Positions 43,040-55,739 of a stretch of 64,000 nt of DNA are shown here, in pieces. A program made the position numbers and the translations under genes. Within the stretch, counting starts at the first letter, position 1; every line of letters begins with the position of its first letter. Source of the DNA: Basidiobolus meristosporus CBS 931.73 (Eukaryota; Basidiobolomycota; Basidiobolomycetes; Basidiobolales; Basidiobolaceae); NCBI GenBank assembly GCA_002104905.1, contig MCFE01000447.1:1-64000 (forward strand). Direction: 5' to 3'. The notes under the pieces are model-generated. The model saw only the letters and a program-made list of their open reading frames with translations. It did not search any database and was not told the DNA's origin.

Positions 43040-44330
43040 CCATTGTTAGCCACTAGGCACCTCAGACTTTGCGTTCCAAATTCTGGCGGTATCCATACTT
43101 TAGGGATTGAGATTCCTTCCAGTTGCTTGGATACATTTGTTGCAATTAACATTCTTTCACTTGTCAAATAAGCTATTGGTGTCTCTAATGTAATTGCCAT
43201 CTCACTGGCTGGTGGTATTTGTCACCTTTTGTGTGATGATTGGAGACTGTGGCGGTTTCACCTCTTTGATTGTCACACTGTTCCTACAAAGCAACTTGTC
43301 AACACTTTTTCTTCTACTCTTTGACTGTTCTGACCAGAGGGCTTAGACTGCCTGAGTACTGTTGGCCTCCTGGCAAGGGACTCTGTCTTGTAATGCCTAC
43401 TCCTCTTTTGTGTCCAGCACAGGTTCTTGTCTGTACCATTTTTCACATTTGTGGGCCCAGTGGCTTACTTCTCCACATTCATAACATGGATACTGTTGTC
43501 ACAGTCATTCCATCTGTTGGGTCAGGGCTTGCACATGGGCCTTTAGATCTACAACTGCGTTCCAGAGTTTATCACCTTCTTTTGCAAGTTCTTGGACATT
43601 GTTGATCAAGAATTCTTGGACCTTTTGCCGTAATTCCTCTAACTCACAGTCTTTGGGGGAGGTAATTATTCCTTTCTTGCAGGGGATTTCTGATCTTTGA
43701 TCGCTTTTATCACTTTATGGCAGCCCCCATAGCAAGATGACCCCTTGTACTTGCTTGACCAACTCTTGCAATGTTTTGCATCACTGTTGTTCAGTGGATG
43801 CCCTATGTCTTACTTTGTTGTCTAAGCCCATGATTTAATACCTCATGAGCATTTGTTTGGCAATTTTGACCTTTGGGAGACATCAAACTTGTTGTGGAAA
43901 CAGTTTGGTGCAGGCTTCATAGCTCTCACTGCTTTTCTTCCATGACAATGGTAGAAGGGCTTTGTAGTGGTATCCTTTGGCATACAGAAAGCATGTCTTA
44001 TAGGCTTCTTCTAGTGCATTGCAGTTGTCTTTACCTGTGTCTTCCAACCTATAATGCCATTGCCATACTGACCCTTCCAAATCTCTTGCAAACTGCCTTA
44101 CTCTCTTATAGCTGTCCCATCCTGCATTAACCGCAACACTCTCATACTTACCAAGCCACTCAAAGGCTTTCTCTCTCTTTCCCTTGTATGTTTTAGCTTG
44201 ATTGTAGTAGTCATTACCTCTCTTGTGCTTATTCCTGCAGATATGGCACTATATATGTGGGTTATTACTGACTGTACTTGGTGAGTGGGAGAGCTTGTAG
44301 GTCAGGTCAGTACCACTTGGCTCAGAATAG
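43040..44330 (-). pseudogene. Gypsy-C gag pseudogene
   Basis: Minus-strand gag read downward from about 44330: capsid-like segment (FARDLEGSVWQWHYRLED, open 43883-44080), a coiled-coil-like stretch (QKVQEFLINNVQELAKEGDK, around 43590) and a CCHC zinc knuckle (CYECGEVSHWAHKC, around 43480). Protease would follow toward 43040 but its active site is not recognisable. Several stops. Order and strand fit Gypsy-C pol at 33210-36208 once D1 is removed. Confidence 0.65.
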
Positions 44331-44633
44331 CATCCAATAGAAGGTAGCAAGGTAATAAAGACTTGCATTTATTCCATCCATTTCTTGTTGTTCTCTCACT
44401 TGGTTCAATTGGATATATGTATATCACTTGGTGGGGCTTAGATAATAGACAATGTGTTATAAAATAGGTGTGTGAGCACCTTCCTGTTATGGTATGTATT
44501 CTAACTCAATAAGGGCAGGAAAAGGAGGGAGGATGCATGTGGGGATCATAGGGAGGATACTAAGGGACTTTGGGTAGGACTCAGGGGAGAGCTCTTGCAC
44601 AAAGAGTGGGTACTACACTTAGTACTCACATAT
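44331..44633. other. Non-coding junction between Gypsy-C and old Gypsy-A
   Basis: No ORF. Its last about 60 bp resemble 31764-31820, so this may be a Gypsy-C LTR/leader remnant. Otherwise nothing recognised. Confidence 0.3.
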
Positions 44634-46122
44634 TCTTGCTCCAATAGCTGATCTATTTGTCTCTTCATCTCTTCCAACTCCAATGGGCTCCTTCTGTAAG
44701 ATGTCTTACTCACTGGAGGGCTATCTGCCGTGTCAATGGAATGATCCACATCTGTAACTGGTGGTTAGCTTAAAAGTTCATCTTGAAATATGTCTGAATA
44801 TTCCTCCAATAGAGTCTGGCATTCTGGGGTACTGAGCAGAGGAATTCTCCTGTAATACTGCCATGAGGAACATCTGCATGCCTTTACTGAGTGCTCTACA
44901 GATCTGTGTTGTACTAAGTTCACTTGTTACATACATTGGAGTTGACCAAGTTGAAATCCAGTCTGGCAGGTAATAGCTCTTAGGTCTTGTTGTCCATCCG
45001 GATCTGAGGAGAATGAGCTCTCCAGTTGATTGATGGATTACAACAAATTAGCCAGGTTTTTCCAAGTACAAGGTCAACCTTGCAGTTCTCAAATATGTAG
45101 GCCTGTAGAACTTCTTCATAGTTGTTGATCTCAATCTTTTCTAGCTGAGTAATACAGTTAATTATGTGAGAGTTTCCATCAGCTGTTGAGACTGAAGTTA
45201 ATTTGATGGGTTCCAAGCTGATTCCAGCGTCTAAAGCAAATTGCTCTGACACACACTAATGCAATCCTCCTGAGTCAATCATGATCTTGGCAGGTACTTC
45301 ATTGATTTCTCCATCAAAATATAATAGCTTTCCTGAGTTTCAGGTCATTTGAGATAGGTATTCCTCTGTCATATGGAAAGTGAGTTCTGAGTCTTTTTCA
45401 AGCTCATCCCCCATGTTCCTATGCTCAAGGGCTTCTATATGGTTGAATGCTCTTGATGGCTGGTGTCTATTTCTTCTCAGAGGGCAGTACTTGGCAATAT
45501 GTCTCTGCTGGTGGCAATTGAAGCAAAGTCCTTTCTTCTTACATTCTTCTGAGGTAGGACTCTTCTGCAGAGTGTCTATTTCCATTGGCACTGCTTCTGA
45601 TTGTCTTCTCACAGAGTGATTGTAGCCTCTCTGATTAGTCATTGTGAGCTTTCCAACTCCCAGCACAGTTGAGTTGTAGTCAATGGCAATCTTGATAGCT
45701 TCTACAATAGTTTGAGGTCTTCAATAATAATTCACTTCCTTGCAAGTTCTTCCTTTTAACCCATCTATAAATTATTTTACTTGATCCAGAGGGTCTATTC
45801 TTTCAATTTGCCCAAGTAGACATCTATATTCATGGATGTACTCTTGGACCATTCCTTTCTGGCTGAGTGTCTTCAACTTTCTTCTTGGTAGTGTCTGCTG
45901 GTGTGGAGGCTCAAAAGCATCCTGACTTTCCAACACAAACCCATCTCAGGTAGAGATTATAGAGCATCCCATCATGGAGGCTAACCTTATCTTGTTGCAG
46001 TACCACTGTAAAGCTGCATCTTCCAGGTAAGAGGCTGCATAATGTAACTTGCTTTCCAAGGCAATTTCCTTAGCCTTGAAAGCTTCTGCAATCTGGAAGA
46101 ATCAAGTTACCTGGTCTTCACT
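44634..46122 (-). pseudogene. Old Gypsy-A (minus) internal remnant, RT start back to gag
   Basis: RT N-terminal linker ([18 protein letters not shown], 44546-44749 region), protease area (44980-45252, 3' of a lost DSGA), zinc knuckle (CFNCHQQRHIAKYC, about 45515) and gag back to 46122. Stops and frameshifts occur throughout. It is cut at 46122 by a younger Gypsy-A and resumes at 50869. Confidence 0.82.
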
Positions 46123-46490
46123 TGTTACAAGTCTTGGTATAAGAGTTGTAGAGGAATAGGGAGTTTAGCTAGTATTGTATTCACTAAAACTTGGACTCAT
46201 TTCTATTGAGGTTCCAGCAGCTCCTTATATACATTTTGCTAGATCAATTGCTGACTAATTGTACTTCCTAATGTAGGTTGTGGCTGATGACTCAGTTGAT
46301 TGCATCATCATCACCCAATAAGATCCTACTTAATATATCTATTTCTGTTTGATAAGGATCTGCTGATTCATTTGCTGACTAATGCTACTGATTTCATAGA
46401 TAATACTGATATACTGATAACCTAAACATATACTAATTGATTTGACTAAAAACTGATCTAACTTAAACATTCAAGCGGCAGATCATAACA
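46123..46490 (-). repeat. 3' LTR, Gypsy-A copy 3
   Basis: 368 bp, TGTTACAAGTC...GATCATAACA on the plus strand; the polypurine-tract complement TTCTCCCCTA follows. Confidence 0.92.
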
Positions 46491-49400
46491 TTCTCCCCTA
46501 CTAAAGTTGAGAGGGTTCTCCTGAATCTCTTTTCTTGTGATACCAATATCTTGATGGTTCAGTATTATCGGCAAGTCTTGCAAGTTTGAGTCTGTCCCTA
46601 TGCACTAAGTCTTCCTGGATATTGCCTTGTTTGTCCACCAGTTGGTAAGTTGCAAATGGACATTTTCTGATGATCTTGAATGGTCCTGTCCATTGTGGCT
46701 CAAACTTCTTCCAAGTGTTGTTTCTTAGCAATACAAAGTTCTCAACTGTCAATGCTTCTGGTGTTATAGTTTTATCAAATCTCTGCTCATCATTTCTGCA
46801 CTTTGAGATACCTTGGTCTGAGCCTCTTGATATCTTTGTTCAGTTGCCATTTGCATACTTGGTCAGCATTTTTCCAAATAATCCATTAAACCACTCAGTG
46901 ACTCCATTAGTTCTGGGGTGATATGCCAAGGTTTTCAAGTGTCTGATCTGATGCATTTCCAGGTAAGCTTCTAATGTCTTTGCCATAAAGTTTGCACCTC
47001 TATTGGATAAGATCTCCACAGGGCATCCAAACTTCATCAGGATCTCATGGTAAATGAAACTTGCAACTTCTTGTTTGCTGGCTATTGGTACAGCTTTAGC
47101 AACTGGCCATTTAGTTGCATGGTCAATTTCTACTAGGATCCAACGGTTGCATTTCCTGGTAGTTGGCAGTCTTCCAATAAAGTCAATTCCCCATCTCTCA
47201 AATGGTGTTACAGGCTCCAAAGGGAAGAGTTTGGCAATTCTTTGTGGCTGGCCTTGATTGATTTGGCAGTTTGGGCATGTTTTCACTAGCTTCTCAATAT
47301 CTTGTTTCATTCTGGGCAACCATGCTCTGGCTTTCACAAGGCTATAGGTTCCTTCAATCCCAAGATGTCCATATCCATTGTGAAGCTTATGTATTAAATC
47401 CAGGCAAGCAACATAAGGACAATAGGCAATAGGGCTTCCATCAACAATTTGGTAGAGTGTTTCATTCTGTACTACAAATCTGCTAGCTTCATCACGGATT
47501 ATCTTCTTGATATCTTCATCCACCTCATTAGGAATGTCTTGGTCCTCCCAGTACTTTGGTAATAGGCTAGGCCAATCTGATTCATGCACCTAGTTGAGTT
47601 GTGCAACTTGATCTAATCTTGATAAGGCATCAGCAACTGTGTTGTTTTTTCCAAGGCAGTAGACAATCTCCATGTCAAGTTGCTGAATGTATTCACTCCA
47701 TCTTGTCATTCTTCTAGAGAGTACCTTCTGAGTAAATATATACTTGAGGGAGGCATGATCAGTCTTCACAGTGCATTTGACTCCTTCAATATAGCATCTC
47801 CATGTCTTCAAACAGTGTATTATAGCAAGCATCTCCTTCTCATGGACTGGATAGTTTTGTTCTGCTGAGTTCAGTTTCTTGGATTTAAAGGCAACAGGGT
47901 AGTCCTTTCCCTTGTGTTCTTGGCTCAGCACTCCACCAATTGCATAATCTGAAGCATCTGTGCACACAGTGAACTCTTTTCTGAAGTCTGGTATTCTTAA
48001 TCTTCGCAGCTTAGCAAGTTCATTCTTGAGCGTCTGGAAGGCAGTCTCACAAGCTATGTCCCACTTGTAGGAATTGTTTTTCTTGAGGATATCAGTTAAA
48101 GGGGCTGCAGTACTTGCAAATGACTTGACAAATCTCTGATAATATGAAACTATTCCAAGGAATGATCTAAGCTCTGATATGTTATGGGGCTGCTTCAAAT
48201 TCTTGATTACTTCCACCTTCTTGGGGTCTAAGGTTACTCCTGTGCTAGTCACTATGTGTCCCGGATATTCTATGTGTTCCTTGAAGAATTCACACTTGGG
48301 TAGCTGGCCATAAAGCTTGTTCTCTCTTAGCTTCTTCAAGACCTTTTCAATGTGCACCAAGTGATCCTCTTCTGTCTTGCTGTATATCACTATATCATCT
48401 AGGTAGATTGTGGCAAGCTTGTCTCAGTACTCCTGAAAGACAGTCTGCATCAGGGTCATGAAAGTTGCAGGGGCATTGGTGAGGCCAAAACTCATGACTA
48501 AGTACTTGTAATGTCCATATCTGGTCCTGAATGCTGTCTTAGGGATGTCTTCTGGCTTCACCCTAATCTGGTTGTATCCTGACATGAGGTCAATCTTGCT
48601 GAAAATAGTGGCTCCATTAAGTTGGTCCAAAAGCTCATCAATCCAAGGTATGTGGTACTTATTCTTGACGGTAACTGAGTTCAGGGCTCTGTAGTCAATG
48701 CACATCCTAAGTGTTCCATCCTTCTTTTTCACAAGAAGCACTGGTGCTCCCCTGGGTGACTTGCTGGGCCTGATGTATCCTTGCTCCAATAGCTGATCAA
48801 TTTGTCTCTTCATTTCCTCCAATTCCACTGGACTCATTCTGTAAGGTGTCTTGCTCACTGAAGGGCTATCTCCTGTGTCAGTGGCATGATCCACATCTCT
48901 GACTGGTAGTAAGCTTACAAGCTCATCTGGAAACACGTCTGAGTACTTCTTCAAGTGAGTCTGGACCTGCTGGGGTGCTGGGGTAGCAGAATCCTCCTGT
49001 AATACTGCCATGAGGAACATCTGGTTACCTTTTCTAAGCACTCTACAGAACTGGGTTTTGCTAAGTTCACTTGTCTCACACATACTGGAATTGACCAAGT
49101 TGAAATCCAGCCTGGCAGGTAATAGCTCATAGGTCTTGTTGTCTTTTTGGATCTGAGTAGCATGGGTTCTCCAGCTGATTGATGGATTACAACAAAATAG
49201 CCAGGTTTTTCCAAGTACAAGGTCAAACTTGCAGTTCCCAAATATATAAGCCTGTAGGTCTTCTTCATAGTCATTGATCTTCATTCTTACTGGCTGGGTA
49301 ATACGGTTGATTATGTGAGAGTTCCCATCAGCTGTGGAGACTGAAGTTGATTTGGTAGGTTCTGAGTTGATTCTAGCCTTCAAGGCAAATTGCTCCAACA

Positions 49401-50500
49401 TGTACTCATGAGATGCTCCTGAGTCAATCATGATCTTGGCAGGTACTCCATTGACTACTCCATTCAAGTACAATAACCTCCCTGAGTTTGAGGTCATTTG
49501 GGACAAGTACTCTTCTGTCATATGGAAGGTGAGTTCCAAGTCTGCTTCAAGCTCATCTTCCACATTACTGTGTTCATAGGACTCAATATGGTTGAAGGTT
49601 CTTGTTGGCTGGTGTCCATTTCTTCTCTGAGGGAAGTACTTTGCAATATGTCCTTGCTGGTGCCAATTGAAGCAAAGTCCTTTCTTCTTACATTCTTCTG
49701 AGGTTAGATTCTTTTGCATAGCATCTATTTCCATTGGTACTGCTTCTGATTGTCTTCTTTCATAATGTTTGTAGCCTCTCTGATTAATCACTGTAGGCTT
49801 CCCAACTCAAAACATAGCTGAGTCATAGTCAATGGCAATCTTGATGGCTACTTTGATAGTCTGAGGTCTTTGGTAATTCACTTCCTTGCGAGTTCTTTCT
49901 TTCAACCCATCTATAAAGTATTCAACTTGATCCAAGGGGTCCATTCTTTCAATTTGTCCAAGTAGACATCTGTACTCATAGATGTATTCTTGCACCATTC
50001 CTTTCTGTCTGAGTGTCTTTAACTCCCTTCTTAGTAGTGTCTGCTGGTGTGGAGGTTCAAAAGCATCCTGAATTTCCTACACAAACTCATCCCAGGTAGA
50101 GATTGTAGAGCATCCCATCATAGTGGCCAACCTGATCTTGTTGTGGTACCACTGTAAAGCTGCATCTGCCAGGTAAGAAGCTGCATAATGCAACTTGCTT
50201 CCTGGAGCAATTCCTTTAGCTTTAAAAGCTTCTTCAATCTGAAAGAGCCAAGTTCCCAGGATTTCATTGACTCTGCCATGGTACCGGTTGATCTTCACAC
50301 TAAAGTTGTTCTTAACAGGGCTTTGCTGGTTCTGAGCCATGGTAGTCATTCCTTGTTGCTGTTAGCTGAGGATCTGGAGTAACTGTTGCTGTTGGGCCAG
50401 GATTTGCTGCATGGCATTCTTCCATTCTTGATTGTCCAACATCTTGAGGGTGGTTCCATCTTTCTTCAGGAGGGAGGATTCTGATTGTTGCTGCTACCAA
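46491..50500 (-). pseudogene. Gypsy-A copy 3 gag-pol pseudogene
   Basis: Blocks read downward: gag start (50312-50500), gag (50077-50349; 49807-49998), gag C-terminus to RT (48424-49791; zinc knuckle [14 protein letters not shown] with two metal ligands lost, protease [11 protein letters not shown] kept), RT end to RNase H (47590-48390), integrase (46840-47589; SNRGANF and TEWFNG replace SDRGANF and TERFNG) and C-terminal module (46501-46752). The YLDD box near 48400 is damaged. A roughly 170-bp part of the integrase tail near 46840 is missing. Non-functional. Confidence 0.9.
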
Positions 50501-50868
50501 TGTTACAAGTCTTGGTATAAGAGTTGTAGAGGAATAGGGAGTTTGGCTAGTATTGTATTCACTAAAACTTGAACTGATTTTTATTGAGGTTCCAGCAGCT
50601 CCTTATATACATTTTGCCAGATTGATTGCTGACTAATTGTATTTCCTAATGTACGTTGTGGCTGATGACTTATTTGATTGCATCATCATCACCCAATAAG
50701 ATCTTACTTAATATATCTATTTCTGTCTGATAAGGATCTGCTGGTTCATTTGCTGACTAATGCTACTGATTTCATAGATAATACTGATATACTGATAACC
50801 TAAACATATACTAATTGATTTAACTAAAAACTGATCTAACTTAAACATTCAAGCGGCAGATCATAATA
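50501..50868 (-). repeat. 5' LTR, Gypsy-A copy 3
   Basis: 368 bp, ending GATCATAATA where the family has GATCATAACA. Confidence 0.9.
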
Positions 50869-51103
50869 CATCGACTCTACCATGGTACCAGTTGACCTGC
50901 ACACTAAAGTTGCTCTTGACAGGGTTTTGCTAGCTTTGCACCATGGCAGTCATTCCTTGTTGCTGCTGGCTAAGGATCTGAGTCACTGTTGCCGCTGGGC
51001 CAGGATTTGCTGCATAACATTCTTCCATTCTTGGTTTTTGAGCATCTTGAGGGAGGCTTCTACTTTCTTTAGGACTAAGGTTTCTGGTTATTACTGCTAC
51101 ATA
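50869..51103 (-). pseudogene. Old Gypsy-A (minus) gag N-terminus and leader
   Basis: Continues 44634-46122 after the insertion: glutamine-rich gag start, ATG region near 51045, and a decayed primer site (complement of TATGTAGCAGTAATAACC) next to the LTR. Confidence 0.85.
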
Positions 51104-51471
51104 TGTTACAAGTCTTGGTACAAGAGTTGTAGAGGAATTGGGAGTTTAGCTAGTATTGTACTCACTGAAACTTGAACTGATTTTTATTGAGGTCCCAGCA
51201 GCTCCTTATATACATTTTGGCAGATCAACTGCTCACTAATTGTTTTTCCTAATGTAGGTTGTAACTGATGACTTGTTTGATTGCATCATCATTACCCAAT
51301 AAAATCCTACTTAATATGTATATGCCTGTCTGATAAGGATCTGCAAGTTCATTTGCTGACTAATTCTACTGATTTGGTAGATAACACTGATGTAGTGATA
51401 GGCTAAACATATCACTAATTGATTTGACTAAAGCTGGCCTAACTTAAGCATTTAAGCAGTAGATCATAACA
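51104..51471 (-). repeat. 5' LTR of old minus-strand Gypsy-A
   Basis: 368 bp, TGTTACAAGTC...GATCATAACA, more diverged than copy 3 LTRs. Confidence 0.9.
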
Positions 51472-51822
51472 CATTCATCTGTCATTGCCTATCAACAATA
51501 TCTTGCTGGCCATATGATACTTCTATAACAGCACCTTGCTATACTTTTTGCCTTGCTCAAGCCAATTTGGGTATGGTTGTGATGCCTTTAGGCTCACCTT
51601 GGCCTTCTGAATATGGCTAGAGTAATGATAGTTCTGAAGAGAAAGGCCCGCTGATGAATTATGGCCCAATCTCCCCCAATAGTAGTACCATGTATAAGCC
51701 TGGGAAAATCCCAGTATAGAATAAGACAACAACTGTGTAAGATATTGCAATGATACTATATGAAGCCAATTGAGCCCAATTATCCATTTACTGATGAATG
51801 ATGTGATGTTGCGGCTAGAGAA
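51472..51822. other. Unassigned intervening sequence
   Basis: No ORF over 75 codons, and no LTR match or motif recognised. Confidence 0.3.
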
Positions 51823-52929
51823 AGCTGTAACTTAAGAAGTGATTTGGATGTGAGGAACTTATTAAGATATAGTGCTAATAGTTGAACTGTTCATTACTCA
51901 TAAAGAGGATTGGTATATATACCTTTGTTGAGGCAATGCAGCTGTAACACTAATTAAGGAGGGCTTCCCAACATTCAGGAGTATTCTGTAACAGTTTCAG
52001 GGTTACTACATGATAGACTTGTTCCATTGGATAGTGCCACATTGAGCCATGAGTGCCAAATGATACCATAGTGTGCCAGAGAGGTAAAGTGAGCCTATAC
52101 TTGGCCACAGAGTGTGAAACATAGCTCTGCATCTTCACATAAAGCAGCCCCTGTGTTTCACCCATTGCGCAGGAGAAAATCCATTTTTTGACCTTTTTTT
52201 GTGGATGAATGTAGCTCAGGATGTGTAAGAGCACAGGAGAACTGAAGACATGCATCTGGTACTCAATACCCATGGCACTCGGAATCTAGCCCCTGTGCCT
52301 TGTATCATGTCACAAAAATGAATGGCACTATCTTGGTCCACTGGTACTATCTGGCACTATATTTAAATATTAACCCTAAAGTAAGATCTATACAAAGCAC
52401 TTATAGTGCCAGATAGTGCCAGTGGACCAAGATAGTGCCATCCATTTTTGTGACATGATACAAGCTACAGGAGCTAGATTCAGAGTGCCATGGGTATTGA
52501 GTACCAGATGCATATCTTCAATCTGCTTGTGCTCTAACACATCCTGCACAACATTGATTCAAAAAAAAAGGTCAAAAAATGGATTTTCTCCAACACAATG
52601 GGTGAAACACAGGGGCTGCTTTGCATGAAGATGCAGAGCTATGTTTCACACTCTGTGGCCAAGTATAGGCTCACTTTACCTCTCTGGCACACTATGGCAT
52701 CATTTGGCACTTATGACTCAATGTGGCACTATCCAACGGAACAGGTCTAATGTTTGGTAAAAAGTGTTAATTTGAACTTCACTATAGGGGAATCATTATA
52801 GGATCATGGACATGAAAAAACTGGCAAATTTGGGGCTGCAAATTAGTCCTACAGTGCTCAAGACTAGTCTAGATTGGTTAAGTAAATTTTTAGCTGCTGA
52901 ATGATAACAAATAGTTCAATATTTCAGCA
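51823..52929 (-). repeat. Solo Copia-B LTR (diverged), split by a foldback MITE
   Basis: 51823-52014 and 52749-52929 are the reverse complement of the Copia-B LTR (CTTAAGAAGTGATTTGG ... TAGCTGCTGAATGATAAC), about 373 bp combined. No internal sequence adjoins it. It is much more diverged than the LTRs at 22684 and 27001, so Copia-B has been in this genome for a long time. Confidence 0.82.
52015..52748. mobile_element. Foldback MITE, 347-bp inverted arms (PIF/Harbinger-related)
   Basis: Arms 52015-52361 and 52402-52748 are inverted copies separated by a 40-bp A+T-rich loop. Ends are AGACTTGTTCCATTGG and the complement of AGACCTGTTCCGTTGG, matching the terminal repeat of the autonomous element at 18347-21743. 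Flanks GAT and AAT fit a 3-bp duplication of AAT in the Copia-B LTR. Multiple AGTGCC/GGCACT units occur. No coding capacity. Confidence 0.88.
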
Positions 52930-55480
52930 GAGAAGTGGCACACTGCTACCAATATCAGTAATGGGGGCTGTGAGAAATTACTGCTACTCCTTGCCAAGTT
53001 CATTTGGGCATTTAGCTTGTCATGTACCTGATACAAATGTAGGACTAATACGCTGCTGGCAACATATGGCCTAGTAATTATTCTAATACCAGCCTGTGTT
53101 ACCTGTTGCATGGCATTCATATCAAAAAATGCCACAATTGCTAGGTGTCTAACTTGTCAGGAAGTCACTATTGCAGGAAGTAACATTGTGCACACTGTGT
53201 ATGCATCCAAGTAGTAGTTTGTCTAAAAAATTTATGCAGTCTGACAAATGTGGTGAAGCACTCAGGTTTCACACTCAGTTTCAAGTAAGCACCAACATTT
53301 CCAATGTATTTGATGGTAAGCATTGTAAAAAGCTAAGAAACCAAGGCTACCTTGAACACATGTGAGACCATACCTTTGCTTAGCATACGATGGTTTCTCA
53401 CTGAACAAGTACTCTGCTTGCAAACCCTGCTGCCTACTGCCTCTTATCAACTAAAAACTGCTGCCAACTCTTCAGTATTATGGTATAAATCTGGTGGAAG
53501 TCTCACTGATTGCTTGCTCCAAATCTCTATCCAATCTGAGTAAATACCTGTATCAACTGCTGGATGAGTTCTATGTGCTATCTATCAGGATACTGGTTAT
53601 TGATTATCATGATAATGCATATCTTTATCTGTGCTGGAGACACCCCAGCTATCAGCAAGATAGACAGCTATTCTGGGTGCACTGAACAGTATTATTGTTG
53701 AGTGCGTGATTTCCAGGGAACTTACTCAATAACTGGCGCACATTGCCATTATCCAGGAACCAACACTAAATACATCATCTTCTCACAGAGAGAATGTACA
53801 GAAGTCAGCATGCAAATTCAGCAAAACTGGCAAGCCATATTCTATTGGCTAGATTATGATATTAGTCAATAAGTGGCAATTCCCCAGATAGAGGGAATAT
53901 GTAGGAGCAAAAGCGTCCCACTGGAAGCAGTGCATTTGCTCTTTAGTAATACCCCTATAGTAATTGTCAATTTGTATATGGGGCACTTTGTGCTAATTGA
54001 GTCTGTTAAGATACTGGAGAAACTTGAGAGAATTGCATAACATTATAGAGTTTATGTTACCCAAAGTTCTTGTCACAAGCTACAATGAATATTAGCGCAC
54101 ATATGCTACAATACAAATGAAAGAAATGGATGGACTGGATATATATTTATTCAAGTGACCTTTGAGAAGGTTTTACCCAGAGTGCATTGGAAGTAATGGA
54201 AGTCACATGTTTGCAATGTAGGAATCCTTATCCAGAAGTAGATCACCAATGCCCACTTGATCCATCTTCAGCTTCAATGCAAGAAGTTTGTGTTGGAATA
54301 TCAGTGGTTAAATTTTAAGCACAGAGCTGTACAGGTGAATCTTTGCTGCTATTATATCTGTTCTCTGCTCCATCTTGCCTGGCATGGGGAAAATGTTGGA
54401 CCTTGCTTCACCTTTGGAGATTTTGCTATAGTGCAGATGTAAGGGGAAATAAGAAGACAATTCAAGTTGCAAGTATAACCATATACAAATCTCATTAAGA
54501 ATATCACCCTCACATCTGTCAGGGGTGTGATAAGCTGGCATAAGAATGTCATCCAGTAAGAGTTGGAGAGTACAGAGAATTGCTGTGCACATGGCGACAC
54601 CTATGCCTTGGAATTAAGAAGCTAAGTGGCCCCAATGCATGGATATTCAGTTACATAACTCAAAGAAGTGTAGAAGCAATATGATACCAGTTCTATTATA
54701 ATACATTTACTAGTATATGCTAGGTTTCCCCTTGTTACCAGCTGATTTTTACGCCATTCAGTTTGAAACTCATACAAATAAAACCAGAGCATACATATAC
54801 AGAGGACTAGAATCCAGCAGGGAAAAGGATAATACTGGTCAAGTACCCAGAAGTATATTGCAGATATCCAAGAGGTATATATAACAAAAGTAGTGGTAAC
54901 TGGGCATATGTTTGCAGGATCTATTTGCCATCATTAATATAAGGTATAAGATAACTTTGCAAATATCACACTACAATGCTGCAAGGTTGACATGATACAT
55001 GAGTGGCAAATACAGCATGTATGCATGTGTGTAGAGGTGAGTAAGTAGTGGGCCATAGTTTACTTTGATTCAAACTCTATATGGACTATCAGTGGTAGTA
55101 ATGGATAAATAAATAAATTGGAGTTATTCTACAATGGTATTTATGAATGGTACAAGGGGAGGTGGCAAAAGGGAATATATTATTTTTGGTAAACTGGTAA
55201 GGTACCATTATATGGTGCTAGCAGGAGGCCACCTCACTGTCTTTATAATGCCATCAAATGTCTGCATCAAGGCAGTTGAAATAATGTTAGGCTTACTTCA
55301 TATATGGCATTTGCATGCACTGGTTGAATAGGTCTACTCAAAAAAGTGTAGGTTGCAATATAATCTTCAAGATACCATTGAAATCCAATTAAGAGCTATC
55401 TAAACACCATCACACCCCCATCATAACATTGTAAACAGGGTTAACAATCCAAGCTGCTAGCATTATGATGGACTCATTAC
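52930..55480. other. 2.5 kb without recognisable elements
   Basis: No LTR, gag-pol or transposase similarity was seen on either strand; ORFs are under 95 codons. One minus-strand frame, 54592 down to about 54190, stays open for about 130 codons apart from a single TAA (54308) and could be a decayed gene. I do not recognise it. This may be old host sequence. Confidence 0.3.
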
Positions 55481-55489
55481 ATGATCCTG

Positions 55490-55690
55490 ACAGCAGATCT
55501 AGATTAGATCCACCTGTGGATCAAATTAATTCTCATAGGGACAGTAAAGGAGCAATTATATAAAATTCAGGAAAGCAATCAATGGTAGCACTCTCTACCA
55601 TATAGGCGCATTATAAGGCAGCCTGTGAAGCCACAGAAGAAGAAATGTGGCTAGGAAAGCTTTTCAAGCACCTGGACTGAAGGAGTTGCC
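55490..55690 (+). pseudogene. Copia RNase H scrap
   Basis: Plus-strand fragment with ALSTI-stop-AHYKAACEATEEEMWLGKLF, matching the Copia-A RNase H motif (ALSTTEAEYMAACEATKEAMWL). No LTR adjoins. Confidence 0.75.
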
Positions 55691-55739
55691 CTAGCAAGTA
55701 AGCTGCATTAACCATCATCTATTTTGGCGGATCCAGTCC

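Larger units (their letters stand above)
46123..50868 (-). mobile_element. Gypsy-A copy 3 (minus strand), full length, defective
   Basis: LTRs at 46123-46490 (3') and 50501-50868 (5'), each 368 bp. Flanks CACT and CATC derive from CATT in the target, the gag of the old minus Gypsy-A, consistent with a decayed 4-bp duplication. The primer-site complement (GCTACCAA) lies at 50493-50500. Confidence 0.9.
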
